Part shown: positions 24,409 through 33,042 of the stretch, in pieces | How positions within the stretch are numbered: position 1 is the first letter of the stretch | Layout of the letters: each line of letters begins with the position of its first letter | Source: CAWDVR01 sp044869805 | GTDB taxonomy: Bacteria > Acidobacteriota > Thermoanaerobaculia > Multivoradales > SZUA-115 | NCBI GenBank assembly: GCA_044869805.1 | Contig: JBIOXV010000107.1 | Coordinates: forward strand, 1-64,000 | Direction of reading: 5' to 3' | DNA: 64,000 nt | Notes under the pieces: generated by a model | Database searches by the model: none | The model's input: the letters and a program-made list of their open reading frames with translations, nothing else | Told to the model about the DNA's origin: nothing | Made by a program: the position numbers and the translations under genes

Positions 24409-25790
24409 GCGACCGTGAGGCATCCGTTCCCAATGACCACCGCCCCGCCGCCACCGGCGAGCTGGCCAGCGACACCGTCCTCGAGCGCCGCCCGGGAGTG
24501 GAGTGCGCGGTGCAGAGGAGGGAGTCCGCCGCGGCGCTCCTCACCGCCTGGAACGAGATGACGGGCCCGCCCTCGATCGCACCGGCCCTGGAGTTCGTCC
24601 GCGATCATCAGCGCTTCCGGCCGGCCGACCTGCCGCGCCTGCGCGACGACGCGAGCCGCCTGGTGCTGGCGCGCCGGCTGGTGCGCGAGGGCTTCCTGCG
24701 CGTGGCGACCGACCGCGTCGACCTGCCGTTGCCCCAGCGGCGTGAGGCAGACCGCAACGGCCGCCGGCCGGGCTCGCTGGTGATCGTGGGCTCCGGGATC
24801 AAGAGCCTGGCGCAGATGACGCTCGAGGCGAGGCGCTGGCTCGACAAGGCCGACGTGATCCTCTACCTGCTCGCCGACCCCGCGTCCGAGGTCTGGATCC
24901 AGAAGCACTACCCCGGCAGCAAGGACCTCTCCCGCCTCTACAGCGAGCACTTCCAGCGCTCCGAGGTCTACGCGGCGATGGTCGAGGAGATGCTGCGCCC
25001 GGTGCGCGAGGGCAAGTGCGTGTGCACGATCTTCTACGGTCATCCGGGCGTCTTCGTGACCCCCACCCACGAGGCGATCCGCGTGGCGCGCGCCGCAGGG
25101 TACTCGGCGCGGATGCTGGCCGGCGTCTCGGCCTCGGACTGCCTGTACGCCGACGTGGGCTTCAACCCGTCCGAGGCCGGGATCCAGTTCTACGAGGCCA
25201 CGGACCTCCTGGTCTACAACCGGGTCCTGCACCCGGAGAACAACGTGGTGATCTGGCAGATCGGCCTGGTCGGCAACCCGACTTCGCTGCAAGACACCAG
25301 CAAGCTGCCCATCCTGATCGAGTACCTCACCCGCTTCTACGACCCGGACTGCGAGGTGGTGCACTACCAGGGCAGCGTCTTCCCGGTCTGCGACTCGATG
25401 GTGGAGCGGCTGCCCCTGGGCGAGCTGGGGAAGGGCGCCAAGGTGACCAGCATGTCGACGCTCTACATTCCGCCGCAGCGGAAGCTACAGCTCGACCGGG
25501 AGATGGTCAGGCGCCTGGGGCTCATGCCCTCGCCGTCGCAGAGCGAGGTGGCCGAGCGGCACCAGGACACCAAGCCTCGGGCGTACGAGGCCAGCCCCAG
25601 CTCCGGCGCGCTGGCGGACTTCGTGGCGGCCACGGCGGCCGACCCCGAGCTCCTCACCCGGTTCGAGGAGAGCCCCGAGGAGGTGGCGGCCGGTGTGGAG
25701 CTCTCCGAGGACGAGCGTGGAGCGCTTCTGACCCGCATGCCGGGGCGGATCTGGGCGGCGATCAAGAACGCCGGGACGACCGCGGGCTGA
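24405..25790 (+). CDS. Borosin-type peptide N-methyltransferase with fused BBD
   Basis: This is a 461-residue protein. Residues 1-120 are a unique N-terminal extension. Residues 123-380 are a tetrapyrrole-methylase fold with the hallmarks of borosin alpha-N-methyltransferases: GSLVIVGSGIKSLAQMTLEA, MVEEMLRPVREGK, FYGHPGVFVTPTHEAI, AGVSASDCLYADVGFNP, QFYEATDLLVYNR, WQIGLVGNP and STLYIPPQRK. Residues 401-450 (ALADFVAATAADPELL, then ESPEEVAAGVELSEDE) resemble the borosin-binding domain of the split precursor SonA as I recall it. Only about 12 residues (WAAIKNAGTTAG) follow, a possible vestigial or very short core. Expected reaction: SAM-dependent methylation of backbone amides. It is the last gene of the operon. 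The substrate could be its own tail, the upstream precursor, or neither. Confidence 0.85.
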   Translation: MSDREASVPNDHRPAATGELASDTVLERRPGVECAVQRRESAAALLTAWNEMTGPPSIAPALEFVRDHQRFRPADLPRLRDDASRLVLARRLVREGFLRVATDRVDLPLPQRREADRNGRRPGSLVIVGSGIKSLAQMTLEARRWLDKADVILYLLADPASEVWIQKHYPGSKDLSRLYSEHFQRSEVYAAMVEEMLRPVREGKCVCTIFYGHPGVFVTPTHEAIRVARAAGYSARMLAGVSASDCLYADVGFNPSEAGIQFYEATDLLVYNRVLHPENNVVIWQIGLVGNPTSLQDTSKLPILIEYLTRFYDPDCEVVHYQGSVFPVCDSMVERLPLGELGKGAKVTSMSTLYIPPQRKLQLDREMVRRLGLMPSPSQSEVAERHQDTKPRAYEASPSSGALADFVAATAADPELLTRFEESPEEVAAGVELSEDERGALLTRMPGRIWAAIKNAGTTAG

Positions 25791-25802
25791 GGAGCGCCGA
25801 CG

Positions 25803-28238
25803 TCACTCGGTGCGCAGCACCTGCATCGGGTCCACCTCCGTCGCCCAGCGGGCGGGGAGGTAGGTGGAGAGCAGCGCCGTGAGGCCCAGGATGAGCGCGG
25901 CGGAGATGAAGTTGGTGGGGTCGGTGACTTTCTCCTGGTAGACCAGGTTGGCGAGCAGGCGCGCCAGGGCGAGGGCGGCGACGATCCCGCAGGCCAGGCC
26001 GAGAGCGACGGGCGTCATCCCTTCGCGCACCACCAGCGACCGCACCGCGCCGTGGTCGGCTCCCAGCGCCATGTGGATGCCCACCTCCCGGTAGCGGCGG
26101 CGCACGGTGTATGCGATCACGCCGAAGATGCCGACGCCCGCGAGCACCAGCGCCGTGGCCGCGAAGCCGGCGAGCAGCCGGGCGCGGAAGCGGGCCTCGG
26201 CGAGGTCCTCGGCCAGCACTCCGTCCATGGTCTGCACCTCGAAGGGAAGGCCCTGGTCGAGCGCCCTGGCCTGCTGCCGCAGCTGCGCCGCCACACCCTC
26301 CTCGGACCCGGCGGCCCGCGCCACCACCGACATGGTCCAGGTGCGCAGCGGCCGCTGGGTGAAGGGGAAGTAGACCTCCGGGGCCGGTTCCAGGTGCAGG
26401 CCGCGATGATGGACGTTGCCCACCACCCCGACAATGGTCGCCTTCTCGTCGGCCCCGTCCATGTCGGGCATGGCCACCCGGCGACCCAGCGCCTGCTGAA
26501 TCCCGCCGAGGTCGCGCGCCAGGCGCTCGTTGATCAGCGCGAGCTTGGGGCCGTCGGGCTGCGGGTCGGCGGGCAGCTCGTCGCCGGCCAGCAGCGGGAT
26601 GCCCAGCGCGGCGAAGTACCTCCCCCCGACCAGGCGGAAGTGGGCGGTGTGGATCGGCTCGGGATCGTCGGCCGAGGCCTCCAGCTCGAGGGTGCCCTCG
26701 GAGCTGCGGCCGCCCAGCGGCAGCTCGTTGATCGCCCCTACCGCTCCAGCTTCTTGGGCGCCGCCCGTGCCCGCGCCCAGGGCCGGCAGGCCCGCCACCC
26801 GGTCGAGGAGCTCGCGGAAGAAGCGCGAGCGCCACTGCGGGTCGTTGTAGTGCGAGGCGGGGAGCCCACCCATGGCGAAGCGCAGCACGGTGACGCGCTG
26901 GGGCCGGAACCCCGGGTCGACCTGCTCGAGCCGCCAGGCACTGCGCAGCAGCACGCCCGCACCCACCAGCAGCACGAACGCCACGGCCACCTCGGCGGCG
27001 ATCAGGGCCCGCATCCCCCGGCGCCCCTCGGTGGTGCCCCGCCCGCCGGCGGCGAGCGACGCCCGCAGGTCCTGGCGCGAAGCGCGCAGGGCCGGGACCA
27101 GGCCGCAGGCGAGGCCCACGGCGAGGGCCACCAGGAAGGCGAAGGCGAGCACCGCGGCGTCGACGCGCAGCCGCTCCGGATCGAGCACCTGGGCCGGCGC
27201 CAGAGCGGCGAGGAAGCGGCTGCCGGCGGCCGCGATCCCGAGGCCCAGGGCGCCGCCGGCGAGCGAGAGCAGCAGGCTCTCGAGCACGAACGGCCGCAGC
27301 AGCGACCGGCGGCTCGCCCCGAGGGCGAGCCGCAGAGTGGTTTCCCCGCGGCGGGTCAGCGAACGCGCGAGGAGCAGGTTGGCGACGTTGGCGCAGGCGA
27401 TCAGGAGGACGAAGGAGACGGCGCCGAGCAGCAGCAGGACGACGGGCCCGGTGGGGCCCAGGAGGTCCTGGCGCAGGGGGACGACCGCGACGCCGAAGCC
27501 CGCCTCCTCGGCCGGGTGCTCGCGGGCGAGGGCGGCCGCCACCGATTCCATGTCGGCCTGCGCCTGTGCGAGAGAGGCCCCTCGCTTCAGCCGGCCGACC
27601 ACGCTGTAGTTGTGGCTCGTGCGCCCCGTGCCTTCGTTCTCGGGGAGCGGCAGCCAGAGCTCGGCACGGTCGGGGTAGGCGAACCCCGGCGGCATGACGC
27701 CGACCACGGGATGGGCGATGCCCTCGAGGTCGAGGGTCTGCTCGAGGGCCTTGGGGTCGCCCCGCAAGGCGCGCCGCCAGAGGCCGTCGCTGATCACGAT
27801 CGCGGAGCCGCGGCCGAGGAGCTCGTCGGCGCTGAACGCCCGGCCGAGGCGCGGGGCGACGCCCAGCGCGGCGAAGAAGTCGCCGGTTACGTAACCGACA
27901 CTCACCCGCGCCGGGTTGGCGCCGCTGGTGACGTTCACCGTCGAGCCGCCGAAAGTAGCCAGGTGCTCGAAGCTCCGGTTGAGGTCCGCCCAGTCGAGGG
28001 AGGTGAGCATGGAGACCGGGACGCGGCGGGACTGCGCGGAGGTCTGCCACACCATGGCCAGCCGCCCTTCCTCCGGATAGGGAAGCGGCCGCAGGAAGGC
28101 GGCGTTGACCGCCGTGAACATCATCACGGTGCCGCCGATGCCGAGCGCGAGGGTGAGGATTACGGAGCCGGTGAAGCCGGGAGCGCGGGCCAGGCTGCGG
28201 GCCGCCAGGACGAGGTCGCGGCGAAGGAGCTCGAACAT
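25803..28238 (-). CDS. Duplicated orphan ABC permease (MacB/FtsX-like, ADOP type)
   Basis: This is an 811-residue inner-membrane protein with two repeats of a MacB periplasmic-core domain plus FtsX permease. The first core starts after RAPGFTGSVILTLALGIGGTVMMFTAVNAAFLRPLPY. Permease segments lie near residues 270-420, and a second set near 690-790 ends DPMQVLRTE. No ATPase gene adjoins it. Such orphan fused permeases are expanded in Acidobacteriota, which supports the host assignment. The function of the family is poorly known: transport, antibiotic resistance or envelope mechanics. It converges on the RiPP operon with 12 bases between stops, so it is probably a separate transcription unit. 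Its long antisense frame is a shadow. Confidence 0.88.
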   Translation of the reverse strand: MFELLRRDLVLAARSLARAPGFTGSVILTLALGIGGTVMMFTAVNAAFLRPLPYPEEGRLAMVWQTSAQSRRVPVSMLTSLDWADLNRSFEHLATFGGSTVNVTSGANPARVSVGYVTGDFFAALGVAPRLGRAFSADELLGRGSAIVISDGLWRRALRGDPKALEQTLDLEGIAHPVVGVMPPGFAYPDRAELWLPLPENEGTGRTSHNYSVVGRLKRGASLAQAQADMESVAAALAREHPAEEAGFGVAVVPLRQDLLGPTGPVVLLLLGAVSFVLLIACANVANLLLARSLTRRGETTLRLALGASRRSLLRPFVLESLLLSLAGGALGLGIAAAGSRFLAALAPAQVLDPERLRVDAAVLAFAFLVALAVGLACGLVPALRASRQDLRASLAAGGRGTTEGRRGMRALIAAEVAVAFVLLVGAGVLLRSAWRLEQVDPGFRPQRVTVLRFAMGGLPASHYNDPQWRSRFFRELLDRVAGLPALGAGTGGAQEAGAVGAINELPLGGRSSEGTLELEASADDPEPIHTAHFRLVGGRYFAALGIPLLAGDELPADPQPDGPKLALINERLARDLGGIQQALGRRVAMPDMDGADEKATIVGVVGNVHHRGLHLEPAPEVYFPFTQRPLRTWTMSVVARAAGSEEGVAAQLRQQARALDQGLPFEVQTMDGVLAEDLAEARFRARLLAGFAATALVLAGVGIFGVIAYTVRRRYREVGIHMALGADHGAVRSLVVREGMTPVALGLACGIVAALALARLLANLVYQEKVTDPTNFISAALILGLTALLSTYLPARWATEVDPMQVLRTE

Positions 28239-28379
28239 GGAGAGTGCCCTCTTTATGGCGCATTAGTCTACCCCATCAATCGCCGACGAACTGTCCTGCT
28301 CAGCAAGCGATTTCCTCTCATCCTCTCGCGCGACAACAGCACAAGATAGACTGCAGACGAGCTTCCCCGGGCGACGGCC

Positions 28380-31300
28380 ATGAAGTGCCTGCACTGCCAG
28401 TTCGACAGCCCGTCCAACCTGAAGTTCTGCGGGCAGTGCGGCGCGAAGCTGGTCGCCACCTGCCCGGGCTGCGGTGCCGAGAGCCCGCCCGGGTTCAAGT
28501 TCTGCGGCCAGTGCGGGGCGGCGTTGGCTCCCGCCGTGACCGAGGCGCCGCCACCTTCCTCCGAGCCCCTGCGGCCTACCCGCCCGCCCCAGAGCTACAC
28601 GCCGCCCCACCTCGCCAGCGAGGTCTTCCAGTCCCGTTCGGCGCTCGAAGGGGAGCGCAAGCAGGTGACGGTGCTGTTCTGCGACCTGGTGGGCTCGACG
28701 GCGCTCGCGGAGAAGCTGGGCCCGGAAACCATGCACCTCCTGCTCAACCGTTTTTTCGAGCTCGCCCTGTCCGAGGTCCATCGCTACGAGGGCACCATCA
28801 ACCAGTTCCTTGGCGACGGCTTCATGGCGCTCTTCGGGGCGCCCATCGCCCACGAGGACCACGCGCGGCGGGCTGCTCTCGCCGCCATCGGCCTGCAGCG
28901 GCAGCTCGCGGTGCATGGGGTCCGCATGGCGGAGGAGAGCGAGGTGGAGCTCCGCTTCCGCATCGGAATCAACACCGGCTGGGTCGTCATCGGGGGGATC
29001 GGCGACCACCTGCGCCGGGACTACACGGCGATCGGCGACACCACCAACCTCGCCGCCAGGCTGCAGCAGCTCGCCGAGCCGGGCTCGATCCTGGTGAGCG
29101 AGGATACCGGCCGCCTGCTCTCGGGCTCGGCCTTCCTCGAATCCCTGCCGCCGTTCCAGGTCAAGGGCAGGGAAGCGCCGGTCAAGGCCTTCCGGCTGCT
29201 CGGCATGGGCCTGCTGCCCTCCGAGGACGCCGTCCTTGGCGGCACTTCGCGCTCCGCCTTCGTCGGCCGGCGACGAGAGATGACGCTGCTCGCCGAGCTG
29301 CGCGAGCGGGCGGCGGACGGCGAGGGGCAAGCGGTGGGCATCTCGGCCGAGGCGGGCTCCGGGAAGTCCCGCCTGCTCTATGAGTTCCGCCGCCGGCCCT
29401 GGGACCGCCCGGTGCTCCACCTGGCCGGGCGCTGCCTGTCCTACGCCGGCGGCATCCCCTATCTGCCCATCGCCTACCTGCTGCGCAACGCCTGGGGGAT
29501 CGCCGAGGCAGACGACCCGGCAACGGTGAAGGCCAAGGTGATCTCGGGCCTCGCGCGCTGCGAGCTGGAGGTCGAGGAGGCTCTGCCCTCGATCCTCCAC
29601 CTGCTGGGGATCGAGGAAGGGACCGAGACGCTCGCCGAGCTCAGCCCCCAGGCCCTACAGATGCGGACCTTCCGCCTGGTGCGCCAGGTGATCCTCAACG
29701 AGTCGCGGCGCCAGCTCGTAGTGCTGGAGCTCGAGGACCTCCACTGGGTGGACCGCACCTCGGAGGAGCTGCTGTCGCTGGTGGTCGAAGGGTTCGTCGC
29801 GTCGCAGGTGCTGCTCGTCGCCACCTATCGTCCGGGTTACCGGCCGCCCTGGATCGAGAAGTCCTACTCCACCCAGATCACTCTGGCGCGGCTCTCCAAC
29901 GCCGAGGGCGAGGCGGTGGTACGCGCGGTGCTGCGCCGCGGCGAGCTACCCGAGAAGGTGGTGCGCGAGGTGCTCACCAAGGCCGAGGGCAACCCATTCT
30001 TCCTCGAGGAGCTGACGCGCTCCTTCCTGGAGCACCCGGGGGTCGCGGTGCCCGACACCATCCAGGGGGTCCTGATCGCGCGCATCGACCGGCTCCCGGA
30101 GGAGCACAAGCGGCTGCTCCAGACCGCCGCGGTGCTGGGGCGCGAGTTCACCCTGCAGTTGCTGACGCTGGTCTGGGGGGTGGAGGGCGACCTCGCCCCG
30201 CTGGTGGCGGACCTCAAGCGCTGGGAGTTCCTCTACGAGGAGCCGACCGCCGACGAGCCGCGCTACCTGTTCAAGCACGCGCTGACCCAGGAGGCGGTCT
30301 ACGAGACCCTGCTCAAGGGCCGGCGCCAGGCGTTGCACGCGGCGGCGGGGAGCGCCTTCGAGATCATCTACGACGGGCGCCTGGACGAGGTCGTCGACGC
30401 CCTGGCCTACCACTTCTCGGCCGCCGGCGACGCGCCCAAGGCGGTCTCCTACCTCGCTTGCTTCGCCGCCCAATCGGCGCGTCGCTACTCCCATGCCGAG
30501 GCCGAGAAGGCGCTGCGTGAGGCACTGGCGCACTGCGAGCGGCTGCCGGCGGCGGAGTCGGAGCGCCGCCGCGTGGAGATCACCCTTCTGCTGGCGGCGT
30601 CGCTCCTGCCGCTGGCGCGTTTCCTCGAGACGCTCGAGCTCTTCCTCGGCATCCGCGACCTCGTCGAGCGGCTCTCCGACCCCGCGATCTCCGGTCGCTA
30701 CTCGTTCTGGCTCGCGCACACCCACAGCTATCTCGGCGACCAGGAGGCGGCGGAGATCAACGCCCGGGCCGCGATCGCGGCGGCGCAGCGCGCCACCGAC
30801 ACGGTGACCGAGGGGCGGGCCTGGTACGTCCTCTGCCGCGACGCCTTCTGGTCAGGGCGGTTCGGGGACGGGATCGAGCTCGGCCGCCAGGCGATCGCGC
30901 TGCTGGAGCGCAGCGCCGACCCCTGGTGGCAGGGCCAGGCTTACTGGGTGGCGGGGTTCCATCACTTCGTCCTCGGCCACTTCGACCAGGCGTTCGACCG
31001 CATGCGCCGCACCGACCTCCTGTGGCGCGCGCTCCAGGACCCCAGGCTCGACGCCTCCTGGAGCACCGGCTACTTCCACGCCTCGCTGGGGCAGTGGGAG
31101 CTCGGGATCGAGGAGTGCCAGGGCGGCGTCGACCGCGCCCAGGACCCGCTCAACCGGACCGCGGCCCTGGGGTTCCTGGGCTACGCCTACCTCGAGAAAG
31201 GGGACCTCCCGCGGGCCGTGGCAGCGCTCGAGGAGTCCGTCGAGCGCCTGCGCGACACGGGCATGAAGCAGCTCCTGGGCTGGTTCTCGGCCTTCCTCGC

Positions 31301-31709
31301 CGAGGCGTTGCTGTCGGCGGGCCGGCTGGCCGAGGCCGAGGGGCTCGCCCGGCAGGCGCTCGCAGCGACCGAGGAGGTTCGCTTCCTCTACGGCAGCGGC
31401 ATCTCCCAGCGGTCGCTCGGCCGGATCGCCGCCGCCGCCGCGGACCGCACCGGCGCCGGCGCCTGGCTGCGGGCCGCGCTCGAGAGCTTCCGGGCGCTCG
31501 GAGCCCCCTTCGAGGTCGCGCGCACGCGGCTGGACCTGGCTGTCCTCGCCGGCGCCGGGACCGGCGAGGCGGCGGAGCACCTGGGCGAAGCGCGCCGGCT
31601 GTTCACCGAGCTCAGGGTGCCGGTCTACGTCGAGAGGGCCGAGGGCCTCGCTGCAAGGCTCGCGGCGCCGCCCGCCGCCGGGCGCACCACCGGGCCCAGA
31701 GTCAAGTAG
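28380..31709 (+). CDS. Class III cyclase / AAA ATPase / TPR regulator
   Basis: This is a 1109-residue multidomain protein. Two zinc ribbons (residues 1-50; CLHC...CGQCG, CPGCG...CGQCG) come first. A class III nucleotidyl cyclase domain (about 90-275) follows with metal Asp in VLFCDLVGSTALAEKLG and FLGDGFMALFG, and TNLAARL with the expected Asn and Arg. An AAA-type ATPase has Walker A AEAGSGKSRLL (about 322) and an LEDLHWVD-type Walker B. The C-terminal 450 residues are TPR-like. All cyclase residues checked look intact. Such proteins occur widely in Acidobacteriota and act as soluble signalling enzymes. Its product could in principle act on the cyclic-nucleotide-binding-like protein of the RiPP operon, but nothing proves that. 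The 3' end overlaps a convergent gene by 85 bases. Confidence 0.88.
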   Translation: MKCLHCQFDSPSNLKFCGQCGAKLVATCPGCGAESPPGFKFCGQCGAALAPAVTEAPPPSSEPLRPTRPPQSYTPPHLASEVFQSRSALEGERKQVTVLFCDLVGSTALAEKLGPETMHLLLNRFFELALSEVHRYEGTINQFLGDGFMALFGAPIAHEDHARRAALAAIGLQRQLAVHGVRMAEESEVELRFRIGINTGWVVIGGIGDHLRRDYTAIGDTTNLAARLQQLAEPGSILVSEDTGRLLSGSAFLESLPPFQVKGREAPVKAFRLLGMGLLPSEDAVLGGTSRSAFVGRRREMTLLAELRERAADGEGQAVGISAEAGSGKSRLLYEFRRRPWDRPVLHLAGRCLSYAGGIPYLPIAYLLRNAWGIAEADDPATVKAKVISGLARCELEVEEALPSILHLLGIEEGTETLAELSPQALQMRTFRLVRQVILNESRRQLVVLELEDLHWVDRTSEELLSLVVEGFVASQVLLVATYRPGYRPPWIEKSYSTQITLARLSNAEGEAVVRAVLRRGELPEKVVREVLTKAEGNPFFLEELTRSFLEHPGVAVPDTIQGVLIARIDRLPEEHKRLLQTAAVLGREFTLQLLTLVWGVEGDLAPLVADLKRWEFLYEEPTADEPRYLFKHALTQEAVYETLLKGRRQALHAAAGSAFEIIYDGRLDEVVDALAYHFSAAGDAPKAVSYLACFAAQSARRYSHAEAEKALREALAHCERLPAAESERRRVEITLLLAASLLPLARFLETLELFLGIRDLVERLSDPAISGRYSFWLAHTHSYLGDQEAAEINARAAIAAAQRATDTVTEGRAWYVLCRDAFWSGRFGDGIELGRQAIALLERSADPWWQGQAYWVAGFHHFVLGHFDQAFDRMRRTDLLWRALQDPRLDASWSTGYFHASLGQWELGIEECQGGVDRAQDPLNRTAALGFLGYAYLEKGDLPRAVAALEESVERLRDTGMKQLLGWFSAFLAEALLSAGRLAEAEGLARQALAATEEVRFLYGSGISQRSLGRIAAAAADRTGAGAWLRAALESFRALGAPFEVARTRLDLAVLAGAGTGEAAEHLGEARRLFTELRVPVYVERAEGLAARLAAPPAAGRTTGPRVK

Positions 31710-32653
31710 ATCTTGGCCTCGGGCTCGAGGCCCGGGCCGCAGACCACCTTCGCATGGCTGAGGCCGCGTACGCAGCGAGTGCGGAGGCCGGCCTCCGAAA
31801 GCGGCCAGCGCTCGGCGGCGGTCCAGAAGGTGTCGGTGCCCGGCCAGGCGAGCGCGGCGTCCCGTCTCGCCGCCGAGCCGAGCCCGTGCTCCACCAGGCG
31901 GTCGAGGAAACCGCGCCAGCGGGGCTCTCGCTCGGGGCGGCTGGGGAAGGAACCCTCGATCCCGATGCGAGGCAGGATCTCTTCACCTACATCGAAGGAC
32001 AGGTGGACGCGCTCCGCGCCCGCGGCGAGGTGTGCGCACGGCGCTACCGCCGCGGCGTGCTCCGGTGCCACCCGGCCCAGGTACTCGAGCAGCGGGCCGG
32101 GTGGCTCCAGGCCAAAGAGCTCCAGGCGGATCGCCTCGCCGGGCCGCGACAGGAGGCTGAAGGCGTAGAGCAGACCGGCCCCCGGCGGGGCCTCGCGGAG
32201 GGCGCGGCGGGCCAGCTCGCGCTGGGCGACCGTCAAGGCCCGCCCGCGCAGGGCGGGCCACAGCGACCCCGACAGCCACTCGAAGTCGGCTCCCGGGGAG
32301 AGGCGGGCGCAGACCGTCGGAACAGGAAAGGCGCAGGAGCCCGGCCGCAGATCGAACTCGAGCCAGAGGCGGGAGACCGGGGCGAAGGGGCCGTGCGGCG
32401 TGGCCCAGAGCACGAGGAACCGGCACAGGTGATCGGGGAGGGGCGCCTCCGCCAGCTCCAGAGCCTGCGCGGCCTCGGCCACTTGCACGGAGAGATCGAC
32501 CGCCGGCGCGGGTTGCAGGGAAGCCTCGAGAATCGCCTGGCAGCTCCCCGGCAGGTAGCGGGCCAGGGCCTTCAGGCGCTCGACCGCCGAGCCTGCGAAC
32601 AGAGGTTCCGTGAGCCGAGGCGAGACGACGTCGAGCCAGCGCGCGTACCTCAA
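31625..32653 (-). CDS. Uncharacterised partner of the Nif11-type precursor
   Basis: This 342-residue soluble protein is one I cannot assign. It begins 10 bases after the stop of the Nif11-type precursor, from a TTG codon, and so is almost certainly co-expressed with it. Noticeable segments: FLVLWATPHGPFAPVSRLWLEFDL, VHLSFDVGEEILPRIGIEGSF, REPRWRGFLDRLVEHGLG, LAWPGTDTFW and LSHAKVVCGPGLEPEAKIYLTL. I recall a similar tail (VKV...PG...EAKAYL) in unannotated proteins beside NHLP/Nif11 precursors in cyanobacteria and other phyla, but cannot check this here. It may be a modifying enzyme; a prenyltransferase-like fold was considered but is unsupported. No cofactor motif is seen. The 3' end overlaps the cyclase gene by 85 bases. 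Confidence 0.65.
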   Translation of the reverse strand: MRYARWLDVVSPRLTEPLFAGSAVERLKALARYLPGSCQAILEASLQPAPAVDLSVQVAEAAQALELAEAPLPDHLCRFLVLWATPHGPFAPVSRLWLEFDLRPGSCAFPVPTVCARLSPGADFEWLSGSLWPALRGRALTVAQRELARRALREAPPGAGLLYAFSLLSRPGEAIRLELFGLEPPGPLLEYLGRVAPEHAAAVAPCAHLAAGAERVHLSFDVGEEILPRIGIEGSFPSRPEREPRWRGFLDRLVEHGLGSAARRDAALAWPGTDTFWTAAERWPLSEAGLRTRCVRGLSHAKVVCGPGLEPEAKIYLTLGPVVRPAAGGAASLAARPSALST

Positions 32654-32663
32654 CGCCTGGTCT

Positions 32664-32927
32664 CTAGCCTCCTCCTCCAGTGCCGGTGCCGCCAGGCGGT
32701 GGTGTCGGTGTCCAGTCCCCGCCGGCTGCCTGGTCCAGCTCCTCGTCCGAGAGCTCCCGCTCGCTGTCCTGAAGGTCGGTGATCTCCTCTAGATCGAGGT
32801 CGTAGCCCTTGCCCTCTGCCCACCGGACGAGCTCGTCGGCGTCGCCGAGTCGAGTCCTCAGGTCCGCCAGGAGGAGAGGCTCGCGGCGCGCGTCATCCAG
32901 AAGGCGATCTAGATCTGGTCTGCTCAT
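32664..32927 (-). CDS. Nif11-type RiPP precursor, Cys-free Gly/Pro/Thr core
   Basis: This is an 87-residue precursor. The leader (1-70) fits the Nif11-like leader family: MSRPDLDRLLDDAR..., DADELVRWAEGKGYDLDLEEI, and the end ELSDEELDQAAGG, a double-glycine cleavage site. The 17-residue core DWTPTPPPGGTGTGGGG has one Trp, four Thr and many Pro/Gly, and no Cys or Ser, so lanthionine rings are impossible. The start is the ATG with AGGGAGAG before it; an earlier in-frame ATG (MRIPTTKGET) is less likely. Transcribed with the 342-residue partner downstream. The leader end is nearly the same as that of the lanthipeptide-like precursor, so the C39 transporter about 18 kb away may process both. Confidence 0.85.
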   Translation of the reverse strand: MSRPDLDRLLDDARREPLLLADLRTRLGDADELVRWAEGKGYDLDLEEITDLQDSERELSDEELDQAAGGDWTPTPPPGGTGTGGGG

Positions 32928-33042
32928 GGTCTCTCCCTTGGTCGTGGGTATTCGCAAGGATGCTCGATCTACAGATGCAAAAGCAACCCCTGCCCCACGG
33001 CGCTCGCAACGCGGCCCCGCGCAGTTTCACCACGGGCTGCTA

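Noticed and set aside
26052..28349. 765-residue open frame on the plus strand
   Set aside because: It is antisense to the MacB/FtsX-like permease, rich in Gln/Glu/Gly/Arg, and has no recognisable motif. The permease frame is clearly the coding one.
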